A stretch of 64,000 nucleotides of DNA from Pseudolabrys sp. (GCA_030684935.1 JAUXXH010000001.1:151279-215278); one strand, 5' to 3'. Shown: positions 37,290-46,686, numbered from the stretch's first letter. The notes: generated by a model not told the origin, from the letters alone. Made by a program: numbers and translations.

Positions 37290-37610
37290 TCATGACGGGT
37301 TGCGCGGCTTCGGCGGTGGCAGCACGTCCTGCCATTCCGGATGGCGCGCGATCTGTGCTTTGGCGAAAGGACATAGCGGGATAATCGACTTGCCCGCCGC
37401 GCGCGCATCCTCAACCGCCCGGCGCACCAGGATTTCGCCGATCCGCCTTCCCCGCAGCGCGTCCGGCACGTGGGTGTGATCGATGATGATCAGCGTGTCA
37501 CCGGCGCGGCTGTAGGTCATCTCCGCTTCATGGCCATCGACGATCACCACGTAGCGGCTCTTGGTCGGGCTTTCCTCGTTGCGGACCTGCGGCTCTGTTT
37601 CATCATTCAT
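37290..37610 (-). CDS. GNAT-like N-acetyltransferase, short YjdJ-type (106 aa)
   Basis: A compact GNAT domain of the PF14542 (Acetyltransf_CG) type. Seen: the core AEMTYSRAGDTLIIIDHTHVPDALRGRRIGEILVRRAVEDAR, with the acetyl-CoA-binding R-G-x-x-I-G, followed by SIIPLCPFA, whose cysteine is conserved in this group. The substrate is unknown. Its ATG overlaps the TGA of the DUF411 gene (ATGA), so the two are translationally coupled. Confidence 0.88.
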   Translation of the reverse strand: MNDETEPQVRNEESPTKSRYVVIVDGHEAEMTYSRAGDTLIIIDHTHVPDALRGRRIGEILVRRAVEDARAAGKSIIPLCPFAKAQIARHPEWQDVLPPPKPRNPS

Positions 37611-38083
37611 CGCGTGACCTCGCGGCGGCCCTGGAAGCGGGCATAGCGCCGCTGCCCCGTCTTCCCGAACAGCGTCACATCATAGCTGTCTTTGGCGCCC
37701 GGCACGTCCATGCCCGGCGATGAGTCCGGCATGCCGGCCACCGCCAGACCGATGGCCTGCGGCCGCTCGGCCAGCAACCGCTTGATCGGCCCGGCCGGCA
37801 CGTGGCCTTCGATGACATACCCGCCGATCTCCGCCGTATGGCAGGAGCGCAGCGCCGCGGGCACGCCGAAGCGCGCGCGAATTTCATCGAGGTTCGAGGT
37901 CTCGATGACTTTGACGCTGAAACCGTTTTCCTTCAGGTAATCGACCCAGGCGCCGCAGCAGCCGCAGTTCGGGTCCTTGTGCACGGTGATCATCGGCAAG
38001 GCGCTCTGAGCGCGAACGGGACTGGCGAGCAACGGCAGCAGCGCCGCGCCTATGGCGAATGTCCGCCGGGTCAGGTCTGTCAC
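37607..38083 (-). CDS. DUF411 metal-binding periplasmic protein (158 aa)
   Basis: DUF411 proteins occur in copper and other metal-resistance loci. Seen: an N-terminal TRRTFAIGAALLPLLASPVRA, a Tat-like or lipid-anchor-free signal, then the metal-site HKDPNCGCCGAWVDYL with three cysteines, and a conserved LRSCHTAEIGGYVIEGHVPA (Cys and His). The GTG start at 38081-38083 was chosen: GGAGAGGAG precedes it and the signal follows at once. It is coupled to the GNAT gene by a 4-base overlap. No copper regulator is adjacent. Confidence 0.88.
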   Translation of the reverse strand: MTDLTRRTFAIGAALLPLLASPVRAQSALPMITVHKDPNCGCCGAWVDYLKENGFSVKVIETSNLDEIRARFGVPAALRSCHTAEIGGYVIEGHVPAGPIKRLLAERPQAIGLAVAGMPDSSPGMDVPGAKDSYDVTLFGKTGQRRYARFQGRREVTR

Positions 38084-38166
38084 GGGCCGCTCCTCTCCGG
38101 AAAATCCACAAGGTGAGCGTGAGTATAAATATGAAATGAAAATATGACAGTCCGCCGCAGACGCGA

Positions 38167-39384
38167 TCAATCGCTCTGCAAAATGACGTTCTTGACCATC
38201 GGATAGATCTGGTTCTGCCAGGTCCGCCCCGAGAACACGCCGTAGTGGCCGACGCCGGCCTGCATGTGGTGACGCTTGCGATACGGCCGCAGCGACGTGC
38301 ACATGTCATGCGCCGCCAGCGTCTGGCCGACAGCGCAGATGTCGTCCTTCTCGCCTTCGACCGTGAACAGCATGGTGCGCTTGATCGCCGCCGGCTCGAC
38401 CTTCTGACCTTCATAGGTCAGCAGCCCGAGCGGCAGCGCGTGATCCTGGAACACCAGCTTGACGGTTTCGAGATAGAACTCGGCCGCCAGATCGAGCACG
38501 GCGAAATATTCGTCGTAGAACGCCTTGGTCACGGCCGCCTTCTCGTGCTCGCCGTTGGCCAGATTGGCGTAGAGCTCGCGGTGCGCCTTGATGTGACGCT
38601 CCAGATTCATGCTCACGAAGGCGGAGAGCTGGACGAAACCCGGATATACTTTTCGCCCGGCGCCGGCATAGCGCGAAGGCACCGTGGCGATCAGCTTCTG
38701 CTCGAACCAGTCCATCGGCTTGCTTTTGGCGAGGTCGTTGACCTTGGTCGGATTGACGCGGGTGTCGATCGGGCCGGCCATCAGCGTCATCGAACGCGGC
38801 TGCGCCGGGTTGTTGCCCTGCGCCATCACGCTGACGGCCACCAGCGTGGCGACGCAAGGCTGGCACACCGCCACGACATGCGCGCCCGGCCCGATCTTCT
38901 CGAGGAAGCGGATCATGTGGCCGGAATAGTCGTTGAAATCGAACGGTCCGTCGGCGAGCGGCACGTCGCGCGCATTGTGCCAGTCGGTAATATAAACGTC
39001 ATGTTCGGCCAGCATGGTGCGCACGGTGGCGCGCAGCAGCGTGGCGAAGTGGCCGGACAGCGGCGCCACGATCAGCACGCGCGGCTGCTCCTGGTCGATG
39101 TCTTTCTTGAAGTGCAGCAAGGTCGCGAACGGCGTCACGTCAAAGGCTTCTTCGGTCACCGCCACCTCGCGGTTGCCGACCATGACGCTGTCGATGCCAT
39201 AGGCCGGACGCGTGTGGGTCAGGCCGGCGCGGGTAATCAGTTCGTATGCGGCGCCAAGACTGCTCAGCGGCGATGGCCGTGCCGAGCCGTTGAGCTTTGC
39301 GCTCACCGAAGTGAGCGCCGCGCCAGCAAATGCCCGCACCGGGACCATAAAGTCCGTGTGCGCCTGATAGGCTTGATAAAGCAT
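38167..39384 (-). CDS. phaZ: Intracellular polyhydroxyalkanoate depolymerase PhaZ (405 aa)
   Basis: Mobilises stored poly-3-hydroxybutyrate granules in the cytosol. The family (PF06850) uses a catalytic cysteine: here in VVAVCQPCVATLVAV (Cys 174). The aspartate is in TVEGEKDDICAVGQT and the histidine in QAGVGHYGVFSGRTW. The length is normal. The ATG at 39382-39384 was chosen because homology begins at MLYQAYQAH and GGGCGGGG precedes it; the longer open frame upstream overlaps the divergent gst promoter. A possible PhaR-like site lies in the divergent region. Confidence 0.94.
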   Translation of the reverse strand: MLYQAYQAHTDFMVPVRAFAGAALTSVSAKLNGSARPSPLSSLGAAYELITRAGLTHTRPAYGIDSVMVGNREVAVTEEAFDVTPFATLLHFKKDIDQEQPRVLIVAPLSGHFATLLRATVRTMLAEHDVYITDWHNARDVPLADGPFDFNDYSGHMIRFLEKIGPGAHVVAVCQPCVATLVAVSVMAQGNNPAQPRSMTLMAGPIDTRVNPTKVNDLAKSKPMDWFEQKLIATVPSRYAGAGRKVYPGFVQLSAFVSMNLERHIKAHRELYANLANGEHEKAAVTKAFYDEYFAVLDLAAEFYLETVKLVFQDHALPLGLLTYEGQKVEPAAIKRTMLFTVEGEKDDICAVGQTLAAHDMCTSLRPYRKRHHMQAGVGHYGVFSGRTWQNQIYPMVKNVILQSD

Positions 39385-39586
39385 CCAAACCCCGCCCGGC
39401 CCGGACGGGCCTGGCGGAAAGGCTAGTCCATTTGATGTTGCAGTGCGAGATAAAATTCTGGGCATGGCAGCCTGGGGACAAGCCGCAACACGGTATTCAC
39501 GTGTTTGAGGGAAAGTGTTGATTAGCCTGTACTTTCGTCTAATGTGCCAGATGCCGGGCCGCGCTGAACAGGGACACTGATGCCCC

Positions 39587-40243
39587 ATGGCCAAGGCTGC
39601 CCTCACCATTGCCAGCAAGAACTACGGTTCCTGGTCGCTGCGCGGCTGGTTGCTGTGCAAGTTCGCCGGACTCGATTTCACCGAACAGATGGTCGGCAGC
39701 GACGATCCGTCGACCCGCGCCGAACTGTTGCTGCTGTCGCCATCGTTTCTGGTGCCCTGCCTCACCCATGACGGCATCAAGGTCTGGGACACGCTGGCGA
39801 TCGCCGAATATTTGCACGAGATCATGCCGGAGGCCGGCCTGCTGCCGAAGTCGAGAGCGGCGCGCGCGCACTGCCGCTCGATCTGCGGCGAGATGCATTC
39901 CGGCTTTACCAATATGCGCTCGGCGTTGCCGATGAACCTGAAGGCCCATCACCCGGGTTTCAAGGTCTGGGCCGGCGCGCAAGCCGACATCGACCGCATC
40001 GTCAGCATCTGGCGCGAATGTCTGGCGTCCGGCAAAGGCCCGTTTCTGTTCGGCAAGAAGCCGTCGATGGCCGACGCCATGTTCGCGCCGGTGGTGACGC
40101 GCTTCATCACCTATGACGTCAAGCTCGACAGCGACTGCGCCGCCTACTGCAAGGCGATCATGGCGCTGGCGCCGATGCAGGAATGGCTCGAGGGCGCCCA
40201 GGCCGAGCCGGATGAGATGGTCGAACTGGACGTCGAGTTCTGA
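39587..40243 (+). CDS. Glutathione S-transferase family protein (218 aa)
   Basis: Two-domain GST. The N-terminal thioredoxin-like domain has SKNYGSWSLRGWLL, with the likely catalytic Ser in the SWS turn, the cis-proline loop FLVPCLTHDG, and DTLAIAEYLHE. The C-terminal helical domain ends with the usual PSMADAMFAPVVTRF. The substrate is unknown. It is divergent from phaZ and is followed by a 369-bp region before ppsA. Confidence 0.92.
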   Translation: MAKAALTIASKNYGSWSLRGWLLCKFAGLDFTEQMVGSDDPSTRAELLLLSPSFLVPCLTHDGIKVWDTLAIAEYLHEIMPEAGLLPKSRAARAHCRSICGEMHSGFTNMRSALPMNLKAHHPGFKVWAGAQADIDRIVSIWRECLASGKGPFLFGKKPSMADAMFAPVVTRFITYDVKLDSDCAAYCKAIMALAPMQEWLEGAQAEPDEMVELDVEF

Positions 40244-40402
40244 CGGTCGCGTGGCAGGCCGGGAAAGCCGCGGCCAAGTCGTGTCCCGGTTCATCCGGGC
40301 GAAATTTTCCGCGAGGAATTTCCGAAGCCGCCTAGGCCGAGCGCCTGCGCGCTGGCCGGCGCGCCGGGCGCCCTGCCCGCCGATCGGACGCAGAAATGGC
40401 AA

Positions 40403-40416
40403 TTGATTCAGGTCAA
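40403..40416. promoter_or_regulatory. FixK/FNR-type box upstream of ppsA
   Basis: TTGATTCAGGTCAA matches the FNR/FixK consensus TTGAT-N4-ATCAA at 9 of 10 specified positions. It is 196 bp upstream of the PEP synthase ATG in the 369-bp gst-ppsA interval (40244-40612). That interval shows no other gene; a class II activated start would lie near 40450, giving a leader of about 160 nt. Control by oxygen is inferred. Confidence 0.6.
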
Positions 40417-40612
40417 TTGGCTGCGCCGATAGCAGGGCAATGATCCCCAATGCCATTGCGAGACGCCGCACGGGCCGCGGTTTCAAAATCCAGTCGTTAG
40501 ACGAAGCGGTGCCCACAACGCAATCACGCATGCCCGCCTTCGGCACTGTTGGTGGACACGCATCAGACGGCGCGCGGCCGACAAGACATCAAGACATATT
40601 GAGGAGGATGCG

Positions 40613-43042
40613 ATGTCCACCCGAGCAGACGAAGTCATTTGGTTCGAAGAACTGAGCCGGACCGATGTGGGACTCGTCGGCGGAAAAAATGCGTCGCTCG
40701 GCGAGATGGTGCGCCATCTTTCCGAACGCGGCGTCGCCGTTCCGCCAGGCTTCGCGACCTCCGCCCAGGCCTTTTGGCACTTCATCGATTCCAACCGCCT
40801 GAAAGATGTCATCGCCGCCACGCTGCAGGACCTTCAGGCCGGCCGCACCCCGCTGCCCGAGGCCGGACAGACGATCCGGCGCGCCATCCTTCGCGGCGAA
40901 TGGCCGAAGGACACGGCTGCCGCCATCGGCGGCGCCTACAAAGAACTTTGCCGGCGCGCCGGCAAGACCGATGGCGCCGTGGCGGTGCGGTCGAGCGCGA
41001 CGGCAGAGGATCTCCCCGACGCCAGTTTTGCCGGACAGCAAGAGACGTTTCTCAATATTCGTGGCGAAGCCGCGTTGCTTGACGCCTGCCGGCGTTGCTT
41101 TGCGTCACTCTTCACCGATCGCGCCATCAGCTATCGGCAGACCAAAGGCTTCGATCACCTGAAAGTTGCGCTTTCGGTCGGCGTTCAGATCATGGTGCGC
41201 TCCGACATCGGCAGCGCGGGGGTCATGTTCACGATCGACACCGAGACCGGCTTTGACAAGATCGTGGTGATCGATGCCGCCTGGGGACTGGGCGAGACGG
41301 TCGTCCAGGGCTCGGTCGATCCCGACGAATATCAGGTGTTCAAGCCGCTGTTGTCGGAGCCGTCACTGACGCCGATCGTCGAGAAGCGGCTGGGCGGCAA
41401 GGCTCAGAAGATGATCTATGCCGGGGAAGGCGACCGGCCGACCCGCACCGTGCCCACCTCCAAGGCGGAACGCGCCGCATTTGTTCTGACGGACCAGGAC
41501 ATCCTGACATTCGCCCGCTGGGGTTGCGTCATCGAGGAGCATTACGGCTGCCCGATGGACATCGAATGGGCCAAAGACGGTGAGAGCGGCGCGCTGTTCA
41601 TCGTTCAGGCGCGGCCCGAGACGGTGCAGTCGCGCAAGGAGGCGGGCGAGTACAGATCCTACCGCATCAAATCGAAGGGCCGCACACTTGTCACCGGCCT
41701 GAGCATCGGCGAAGCCGTCGTGACCGGACGCGTCTGCCTGATCGAAAGCGCACGCGATATCGAGCGCTTCGTCGACGGAGCCATCCTGGTGACGCAGAAT
41801 ACCGACCCCGACTGGGTGCCGATCATGAAGCGGGCGGCGGCCATCGTCACCGATCGCGGCGGACGCACGTCGCACGCCGCCATCGTCAGCCGCGAACTCG
41901 GCCTGCCGGCCATCGTCGGAACCGGCGACGCGACACGCCTGTTGCACGACGAACAGGAGATAACGGCGTCCTGCGCCGAAGGCGACCAGGGCTTCGTCTA
42001 TGAAGGCTTCGCCGAATACGAGGTCGAAAAACTGGACTTCAGCAACCTGCCCCCGACGCGTACCCAGATCATGCTCAATCTCGGCAACCCGGCCGCCGCC
42101 TTCCGCTGGTGGCGCATTGCCGCGGACGGCGTCGGTCTGGCGCGCATGGAATTTGTCGTCAGCAATCACATCAAGGTGCATCCGATGGCGCTGGTGCACT
42201 TCGACACGCTCGAAGATCGCGATGCCAAGCAGACCATTGCCGACCTCACCCAAGGCTACACGGACAAGACGGAATATTTCGTCGATCGCCTGGCCCGCGG
42301 CCTGGCGCGCATCGCCGCCGCTCAGCATCCCAGGCCGGTCATCATCCGCATGAGCGACTTCAAGACCAACGAATATGCCAATCTCATCGGCGGTGCCGCC
42401 TTCGAGCCCAAGGAAGAAAACCCAATGATCGGGTTTCGCGGCGCCTCGCGCTATTACTCGCCGCGCTACCGCGACGGTTTCGCCCTGGAATGCCGCGCGA
42501 TCCGCCGTTTGCGCGAAGATATGGGCTTCCGCAACGTCGTCGTCATGATCCCATTCTGCCGCTCGATCAAGGAAGCGGACCGGGTCCTCGACGTCATGAC
42601 CGAAAATGGCCTGCGGCGCGGCGAGAATGGCCTGGAAATCTATGTCATGTGCGAGATCCCCTCAAACGTCATTCTTGCGTCCGCATTCGCCGAACGGTTC
42701 GATGGGTTCTCGATCGGCAGCAACGATCTGACCCAGCTCACGCTCGGCGTCGACCGCGATTCCGACGAACTCGCCGGGCTGTTCGACGAACAGGACGATG
42801 CGGTGAAGTGGATGATCTCCAACGTCATCCGGGAGGCCCACAAGGCGGGCGCCAAAATCGGTTTGTGCGGACAGGCGCCAAGCGACCATCCGGAGTTTGC
42901 CGAATTCCTGGTCGGCTGCGGCATCGACTCGATTTCCGTCAGCCCCGACAGCTTCATCGCGGTCAAGCGCAAGGTCGCAGCGGCGGAAGCATCAGGCAAG
43001 GCTGCGGCCGCTCCACCGGCCGCACGCCGGTCCTCAACGTGA
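40613..43042 (+). CDS. ppsA: Phosphoenolpyruvate synthase (809 aa)
   Basis: Converts pyruvate and ATP to PEP, AMP and phosphate for gluconeogenesis. Order: ATP-grasp-like N-terminal domain (GLVGGKNASLGEM; VAVRSSATAEDLPDASFAGQ), mobile phosphohistidine domain with GGRTSHAAIVSRELG, and the PEP-utilising barrel with SNDLTQLTLGVDRDS and the catalytic cysteine in IGLCGQAPSD. The length fits PpsA rather than the longer pyruvate phosphate dikinase. GAGGAGG precedes the ATG. A FixK-type box upstream suggests expression when oxygen is low. Downstream lies a convergent aminotransferase. Confidence 0.95.
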   Translation: MSTRADEVIWFEELSRTDVGLVGGKNASLGEMVRHLSERGVAVPPGFATSAQAFWHFIDSNRLKDVIAATLQDLQAGRTPLPEAGQTIRRAILRGEWPKDTAAAIGGAYKELCRRAGKTDGAVAVRSSATAEDLPDASFAGQQETFLNIRGEAALLDACRRCFASLFTDRAISYRQTKGFDHLKVALSVGVQIMVRSDIGSAGVMFTIDTETGFDKIVVIDAAWGLGETVVQGSVDPDEYQVFKPLLSEPSLTPIVEKRLGGKAQKMIYAGEGDRPTRTVPTSKAERAAFVLTDQDILTFARWGCVIEEHYGCPMDIEWAKDGESGALFIVQARPETVQSRKEAGEYRSYRIKSKGRTLVTGLSIGEAVVTGRVCLIESARDIERFVDGAILVTQNTDPDWVPIMKRAAAIVTDRGGRTSHAAIVSRELGLPAIVGTGDATRLLHDEQEITASCAEGDQGFVYEGFAEYEVEKLDFSNLPPTRTQIMLNLGNPAAAFRWWRIAADGVGLARMEFVVSNHIKVHPMALVHFDTLEDRDAKQTIADLTQGYTDKTEYFVDRLARGLARIAAAQHPRPVIIRMSDFKTNEYANLIGGAAFEPKEENPMIGFRGASRYYSPRYRDGFALECRAIRRLREDMGFRNVVVMIPFCRSIKEADRVLDVMTENGLRRGENGLEIYVMCEIPSNVILASAFAERFDGFSIGSNDLTQLTLGVDRDSDELAGLFDEQDDAVKWMISNVIREAHKAGAKIGLCGQAPSDHPEFAEFLVGCGIDSISVSPDSFIAVKRKVAAAEASGKAAAAPPAARRSST

Positions 43043-43102
43043 GCCAGCGGCCGCGATTGACAACGGATTGAAAGCGCACGGCTAGCGATCGACGTTCAAG
43101 CC

Positions 43103-44278
43103 CTACCCCTTCAGCCACCCCCCGATCCGCGCCACCGCCTCATGCATGTCGGCGGTCGAGCCGGCGTAGCAGAAGCGCAGGAAGTGGCGGCCATCGACCG
43201 GATCGAAATCGATGCCGGGGGTCGCTGCCACGCCGGTTTCATTGAGAAGGCGCTTGGCGAAATCCAGGCTGTCGTCCGAGAAGCGCGCGATATTGGCGTA
43301 CAGATAGAACGCGCCATCGACCGGCAGAAACTCATCGAGCCCGGCTTTCGGCAGGCCCTCGACCAGAATGCGCCGGTTCTCCTCATAGCCATGTTTGACC
43401 GCGTCCATTTCGGCGCGACCGTCGAACGCCGCTTCGGCAGCGACCTGCGACAATGTCGGCACCGAAATCGCCAGGTTCTGCTGCAAGCGCTCGACCGTGC
43501 GCACCAGACTGTCCGGCATCACCATCCAGCCGACCCGCCAGCCGGTCATGCAGAAATACTTGGAGAACGAATTGATCACCACCACCCGGTTGGACAGTTT
43601 CGCCGCGGTCTCGGCGGCGAAGGCGTAATCGAGGCCGTGATAGATCTCGTCGGAGATCACCTTGATGCCTTCGGCCTCCGCCACCGCGATCAGCCGCGCC
43701 AGTGCCACGGCATCCATCATGGTGCCGGTCGGGTTGGCCGGGCTCGCCACCAGGAGCCCCGCCAGCGGCTTCACCCGGTGGGCTTCGAGCAGCGCCTCGG
43801 GCGACATCGCCCAGCGCGTCGCCGCCGAGGTCTCGATCAGCACCGGCTCGCAGCCGAGCGCCGACAGAATGTGCCGGTATGGCGGGTAGCCGGGGTTGGC
43901 CAGCGCCACCCGGTCGCCAGGCTCGAACAGGGCCAGAAAGGCCAGGATAAAGCCGCCCGACGAGCCGGTGGTGACCACCACCCGGGCCGGGTCGACGTCC
44001 AGGCCATAGGCCTCGCCGTAGTGGCGGGCGATGCGCGCCCGCAGCGTCGGGATACCGAGCGCCTCGGTATAGCCGATGCGGCCGCGGAAGAGCGCCGCCT
44101 GTGCCGCCGCGATGGCCGTGGCCGCCGCCGGTGCCGCCGGCTGGCCGACCTCCATGTGAATGACGTGCCGGCCCTGCGCTTCGAGTTGCGCCGCCGCCGC
44201 CATCACGTCCATGACGATGAAAGGCGGCACATTGCTGCGATTGGAGGGCGTCAACAGTCGTTTTGCCGCGTCTAGCAT
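43103..44278 (-). CDS. Class I/II PLP-dependent aminotransferase (391 aa)
   Basis: Fold type I aminotransferase. Seen: GQPAAPAAATA at the substrate arm, TTGSSGGFILAF for the PLP phosphate, the ASPANPTGTMMD asparagine, the ISDEIYHGLDY aspartate/tyrosine, the Schiff-base lysine in NSFSKYFCMTGWRVGW, and the substrate-carboxylate arginine in FLRFCYAGS. The substrate is not determined; aspartate or aromatic aminotransferases are closest. It is convergent with ppsA and divergent from the M48 gene. Confidence 0.92.
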   Translation of the reverse strand: MLDAAKRLLTPSNRSNVPPFIVMDVMAAAAQLEAQGRHVIHMEVGQPAAPAAATAIAAAQAALFRGRIGYTEALGIPTLRARIARHYGEAYGLDVDPARVVVTTGSSGGFILAFLALFEPGDRVALANPGYPPYRHILSALGCEPVLIETSAATRWAMSPEALLEAHRVKPLAGLLVASPANPTGTMMDAVALARLIAVAEAEGIKVISDEIYHGLDYAFAAETAAKLSNRVVVINSFSKYFCMTGWRVGWMVMPDSLVRTVERLQQNLAISVPTLSQVAAEAAFDGRAEMDAVKHGYEENRRILVEGLPKAGLDEFLPVDGAFYLYANIARFSDDSLDFAKRLLNETGVAATPGIDFDPVDGRHFLRFCYAGSTADMHEAVARIGGWLKG

Positions 44279-44379
44279 GTTTCCCGGCCTTGTCTCGCCT
44301 GCCCCCGCCCCGCTGCTGCCGCATTCGGCGGCTCCCTATGGGCGCTGCCGACATGACTCAGTCGTGATCGCAAGTCGCG

Positions 44380-44408
44380 TTGACCGCCCTCAGGGGCGTC
44401 TCTAGGTT
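44380..44408 (+). promoter_or_regulatory. Candidate sigma70-type promoter for the M48-dsbA operon
   Basis: TTGACC (44380-44385), exact 17-bp spacer, TAGGTT (44403-44408), 28 bp before the M48 protease ATG. The -35 is 5/6; the -10 is weak, as usual in high-GC alphaproteobacteria. Confidence 0.45.
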
Positions 44409-44435
44409 CACGCCCATCCAAAAGCGAAGATCGGC

Positions 44436-45869
44436 ATGATCGAAGACGGCACACCTATCAGGACCGAAGCCAGGCTACCAGCGAGGCCATCGGCGTTCCG
44501 CGCGCTGGCGGTCGCAACAGCGATCGCGGTGGCCGCCACCGGCATCGGTCCGCTGGCGCAGCCGGCGCAGGCCCAGAGCGCGCCGCGTGGCCTGCCGATC
44601 ATCCGAGACACCGAAATCGAGCAGTTGATGCGCGACTACGCCGCGCCGATCCTGCGGGCCGCCGGCCTCGCCAAACAGAACATCAAGGTGGTGGTGGTCA
44701 ACGACCGCGCCTTCAACGCCTTCGTGATGGACGGCCGCCACATCTTCATCAATGCCGGCGCCCTGTTCGACGCCAGGACGCCGAACGAGATCATCGGCAT
44801 CTTCGCGCATGAAACCGGTCACCTCGCCGGTGGCCATCTGTCGCGGCTGCGCGAACAGCTCGCCACCGCACAGACCGCCTCGATCATCGCGATGCTGGCC
44901 GGTGTCGGCGCCATGGTGGCCGGCGCGCGCAGCGGCGCCGGCAACGTCGGCGCCGCGGCCATCATGGCGCCGCAGGCGGCGATCCAGCGCACCCTGCTCG
45001 CTTACGTGCGCACGCAGGAAGACCAGGCCGACCACGCCGGCCTCAAACTCCTCACGGCCACCGGTCAGTCGCCGCGCGGCATGGTCGAGTTGTTCAAGCG
45101 CCTGAGCAGCGAGGTCATGTTCAATTCGCGCTACATCGATCCCTACATGCAGTCGCACCCGATGCCGGCCGAGCGCGTCGCCGCCCTGGAGACGCAGAGC
45201 AAGGCCAGCCCACACTGGGACCGCAAGGATCCGCCCGAACTGCAACTGCGCCACGACATGATGCGGGCGAAACTCGCCGGCTTTCTGGAGCGCCCCGATA
45301 GCGTCGCGCGCCGCTATCCCGCGGCCGATCAAAGTCTGCCGGCGCGTTATGCCAGGGCGATTGCGACCTACCGCCATTCCGACCTGCGCCGCGCGGTGGC
45401 GCAGATGGACGGGCTGATCCAGGCGCAACCCGGCAATCCGTTTTTCCAGGAACTCAAGGGTCAGGCGCTGCTGGAAGGCGGCCAGCCGGCCGAAGCCATT
45501 GCGCCGCTGCGCCAGGCGGTGGCGCTGTCGCGCGGCGCGCCGCTGATCCAGATCATGCTGGCGCAGGCGCTGATCGCCACCGGCAACGCCAAATTCGCCG
45601 ACGAGGCCGCCGAACTGCTGCGCACCGCGCTCCGGCGCGAGCCGGAATCGCCGCAAGCCTACGCCCAGCTCGCCGTCGCCTACGGCCGCAAGGGCGATCT
45701 GGGCAATGCCGACCTTGCCGCCGGCCAGGCCGCCTTCATGCGCGGCGACATCCAGACCGCACGCCAGCTCGGCGCCCGCGCCAAGACGCGTTTCCCGGTC
45801 GGCTCGCCCGCCTGGGTCCGCGCCGACGACCTCGTCAACCTCAAGCCGCCGACCAGCGCCAACCGATGA
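44436..45869 (+). CDS. BepA/YfgC-like periplasmic M48 metalloprotease with TPR tail (477 aa)
   Basis: Envelope quality-control chaperone-protease, acting on outer-membrane proteins in better-known relatives. Order: signal peptide (about 1-47, to AQPAQAQS); M48 domain with zinc-binding HETGH (His 125, Glu 126, His 129) in IFAHETGHLAGGHL, then the third ligand Glu 195 in TQEDQADHAG; and a C-terminal TPR array from about residue 300 to the end. All catalytic residues are present. It is followed after 19 bp by a DsbA-like protein on the same strand, a common pairing in Rhizobiales. Confidence 0.94.
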   Translation: MIEDGTPIRTEARLPARPSAFRALAVATAIAVAATGIGPLAQPAQAQSAPRGLPIIRDTEIEQLMRDYAAPILRAAGLAKQNIKVVVVNDRAFNAFVMDGRHIFINAGALFDARTPNEIIGIFAHETGHLAGGHLSRLREQLATAQTASIIAMLAGVGAMVAGARSGAGNVGAAAIMAPQAAIQRTLLAYVRTQEDQADHAGLKLLTATGQSPRGMVELFKRLSSEVMFNSRYIDPYMQSHPMPAERVAALETQSKASPHWDRKDPPELQLRHDMMRAKLAGFLERPDSVARRYPAADQSLPARYARAIATYRHSDLRRAVAQMDGLIQAQPGNPFFQELKGQALLEGGQPAEAIAPLRQAVALSRGAPLIQIMLAQALIATGNAKFADEAAELLRTALRREPESPQAYAQLAVAYGRKGDLGNADLAAGQAAFMRGDIQTARQLGARAKTRFPVGSPAWVRADDLVNLKPPTSANR

Positions 45870-45888
45870 CCCCACAAGGAATAACCCG

Positions 45889-46659
45889 ATGACTTCACGC
45901 CTGCGCCGCATCGCCGCCGTCTGCGCCGCGATCCTGGCTTTGAGCCTGCCGCAGTTCGCGTCGGCGCAAGAGTTCTCCGCGCCGCAACGTGGCGAGATCG
46001 AGCGCATCGTGCGCGATTATCTGATCGCCAATCCGGACGTGTTGCAGGAGGCGATGGCGGAGCTGGAAAAGCGCCAGACCGCGGCCGAGGCCGACAAGCA
46101 GAAAGCCGGCGTCCGCCAGCACGCGGAGCTCTTGTTCAATTCGCCGCGCCAGGTGGTGCTCGGCAACCCGAAGGGCGACGTCACATTCGTCGAGTTCTTC
46201 GATTACAACTGCGGCTACTGCAAGCGCGCCATGGAAGACATGATGGTGCTGCTGAAGGCCGACCCGAAGCTCAGGGTCGTGCTGAAGGAATTCCCGGTGC
46301 TCGGGCCGGGCTCGGTTGAAGCGGCGCAGGTCGGGGTCGCCGTGCACATGCAGGACAAGACCGGCAAGAAGTATCTGGAGTTTCACCAGAAGCTCCTGAG
46401 CGGCCGCGGCCAGGTCAACAAAGCAACGGCCATCGCCGCCGCCAGGGACATCGGCCTCAACGTCGCGCAAATCGAACGGGATCTCGCCAGCCCGCAGGTC
46501 AAAGCCACGCTGGAGGAAAGCTATACCCTGGCCCAGGCGCTCGGCCTCAACGGCACGCCAAGCTACGTGATCGGCGAGAACGTCGTGATCGGCGCCGTCG
46601 GATTGCCGGCTTTGCAGGAAAGCATCAACGTCGCGCGCTGCGGCAAGCCGACCTGCTGA
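45889..46659 (+). CDS. DsbA-family periplasmic thiol-disulfide oxidoreductase (256 aa)
   Basis: Signal peptide at residues 1-26 (to FASAQE), a helical N-terminal extension (about 30-85), then a thioredoxin-fold domain. The active site is Cys 108-Gly-Tyr-Cys 111 in EFFDYNCGYCKRA, and the cis-proline is in NGTPSYVIG. The CGYC site and N-terminal extension resemble DsbD-independent, Com1/ScsC-like proteins, so an isomerase or reductase role is possible. CAAGGAA lies before ATG 45889. It is probably co-transcribed with the M48 gene. Confidence 0.93.
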   Translation: MTSRLRRIAAVCAAILALSLPQFASAQEFSAPQRGEIERIVRDYLIANPDVLQEAMAELEKRQTAAEADKQKAGVRQHAELLFNSPRQVVLGNPKGDVTFVEFFDYNCGYCKRAMEDMMVLLKADPKLRVVLKEFPVLGPGSVEAAQVGVAVHMQDKTGKKYLEFHQKLLSGRGQVNKATAIAAARDIGLNVAQIERDLASPQVKATLEESYTLAQALGLNGTPSYVIGENVVIGAVGLPALQESINVARCGKPTC

Positions 46660-46686
46660 CGGCATCGCGGCTGTCAAAGGCCCTTG

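Noticed and set aside
40244..40402. Small gene between the GST gene and ppsA
   Set aside because: Short frames there lack an RBS and have arginine/proline-rich translations typical of GC-rich noise.
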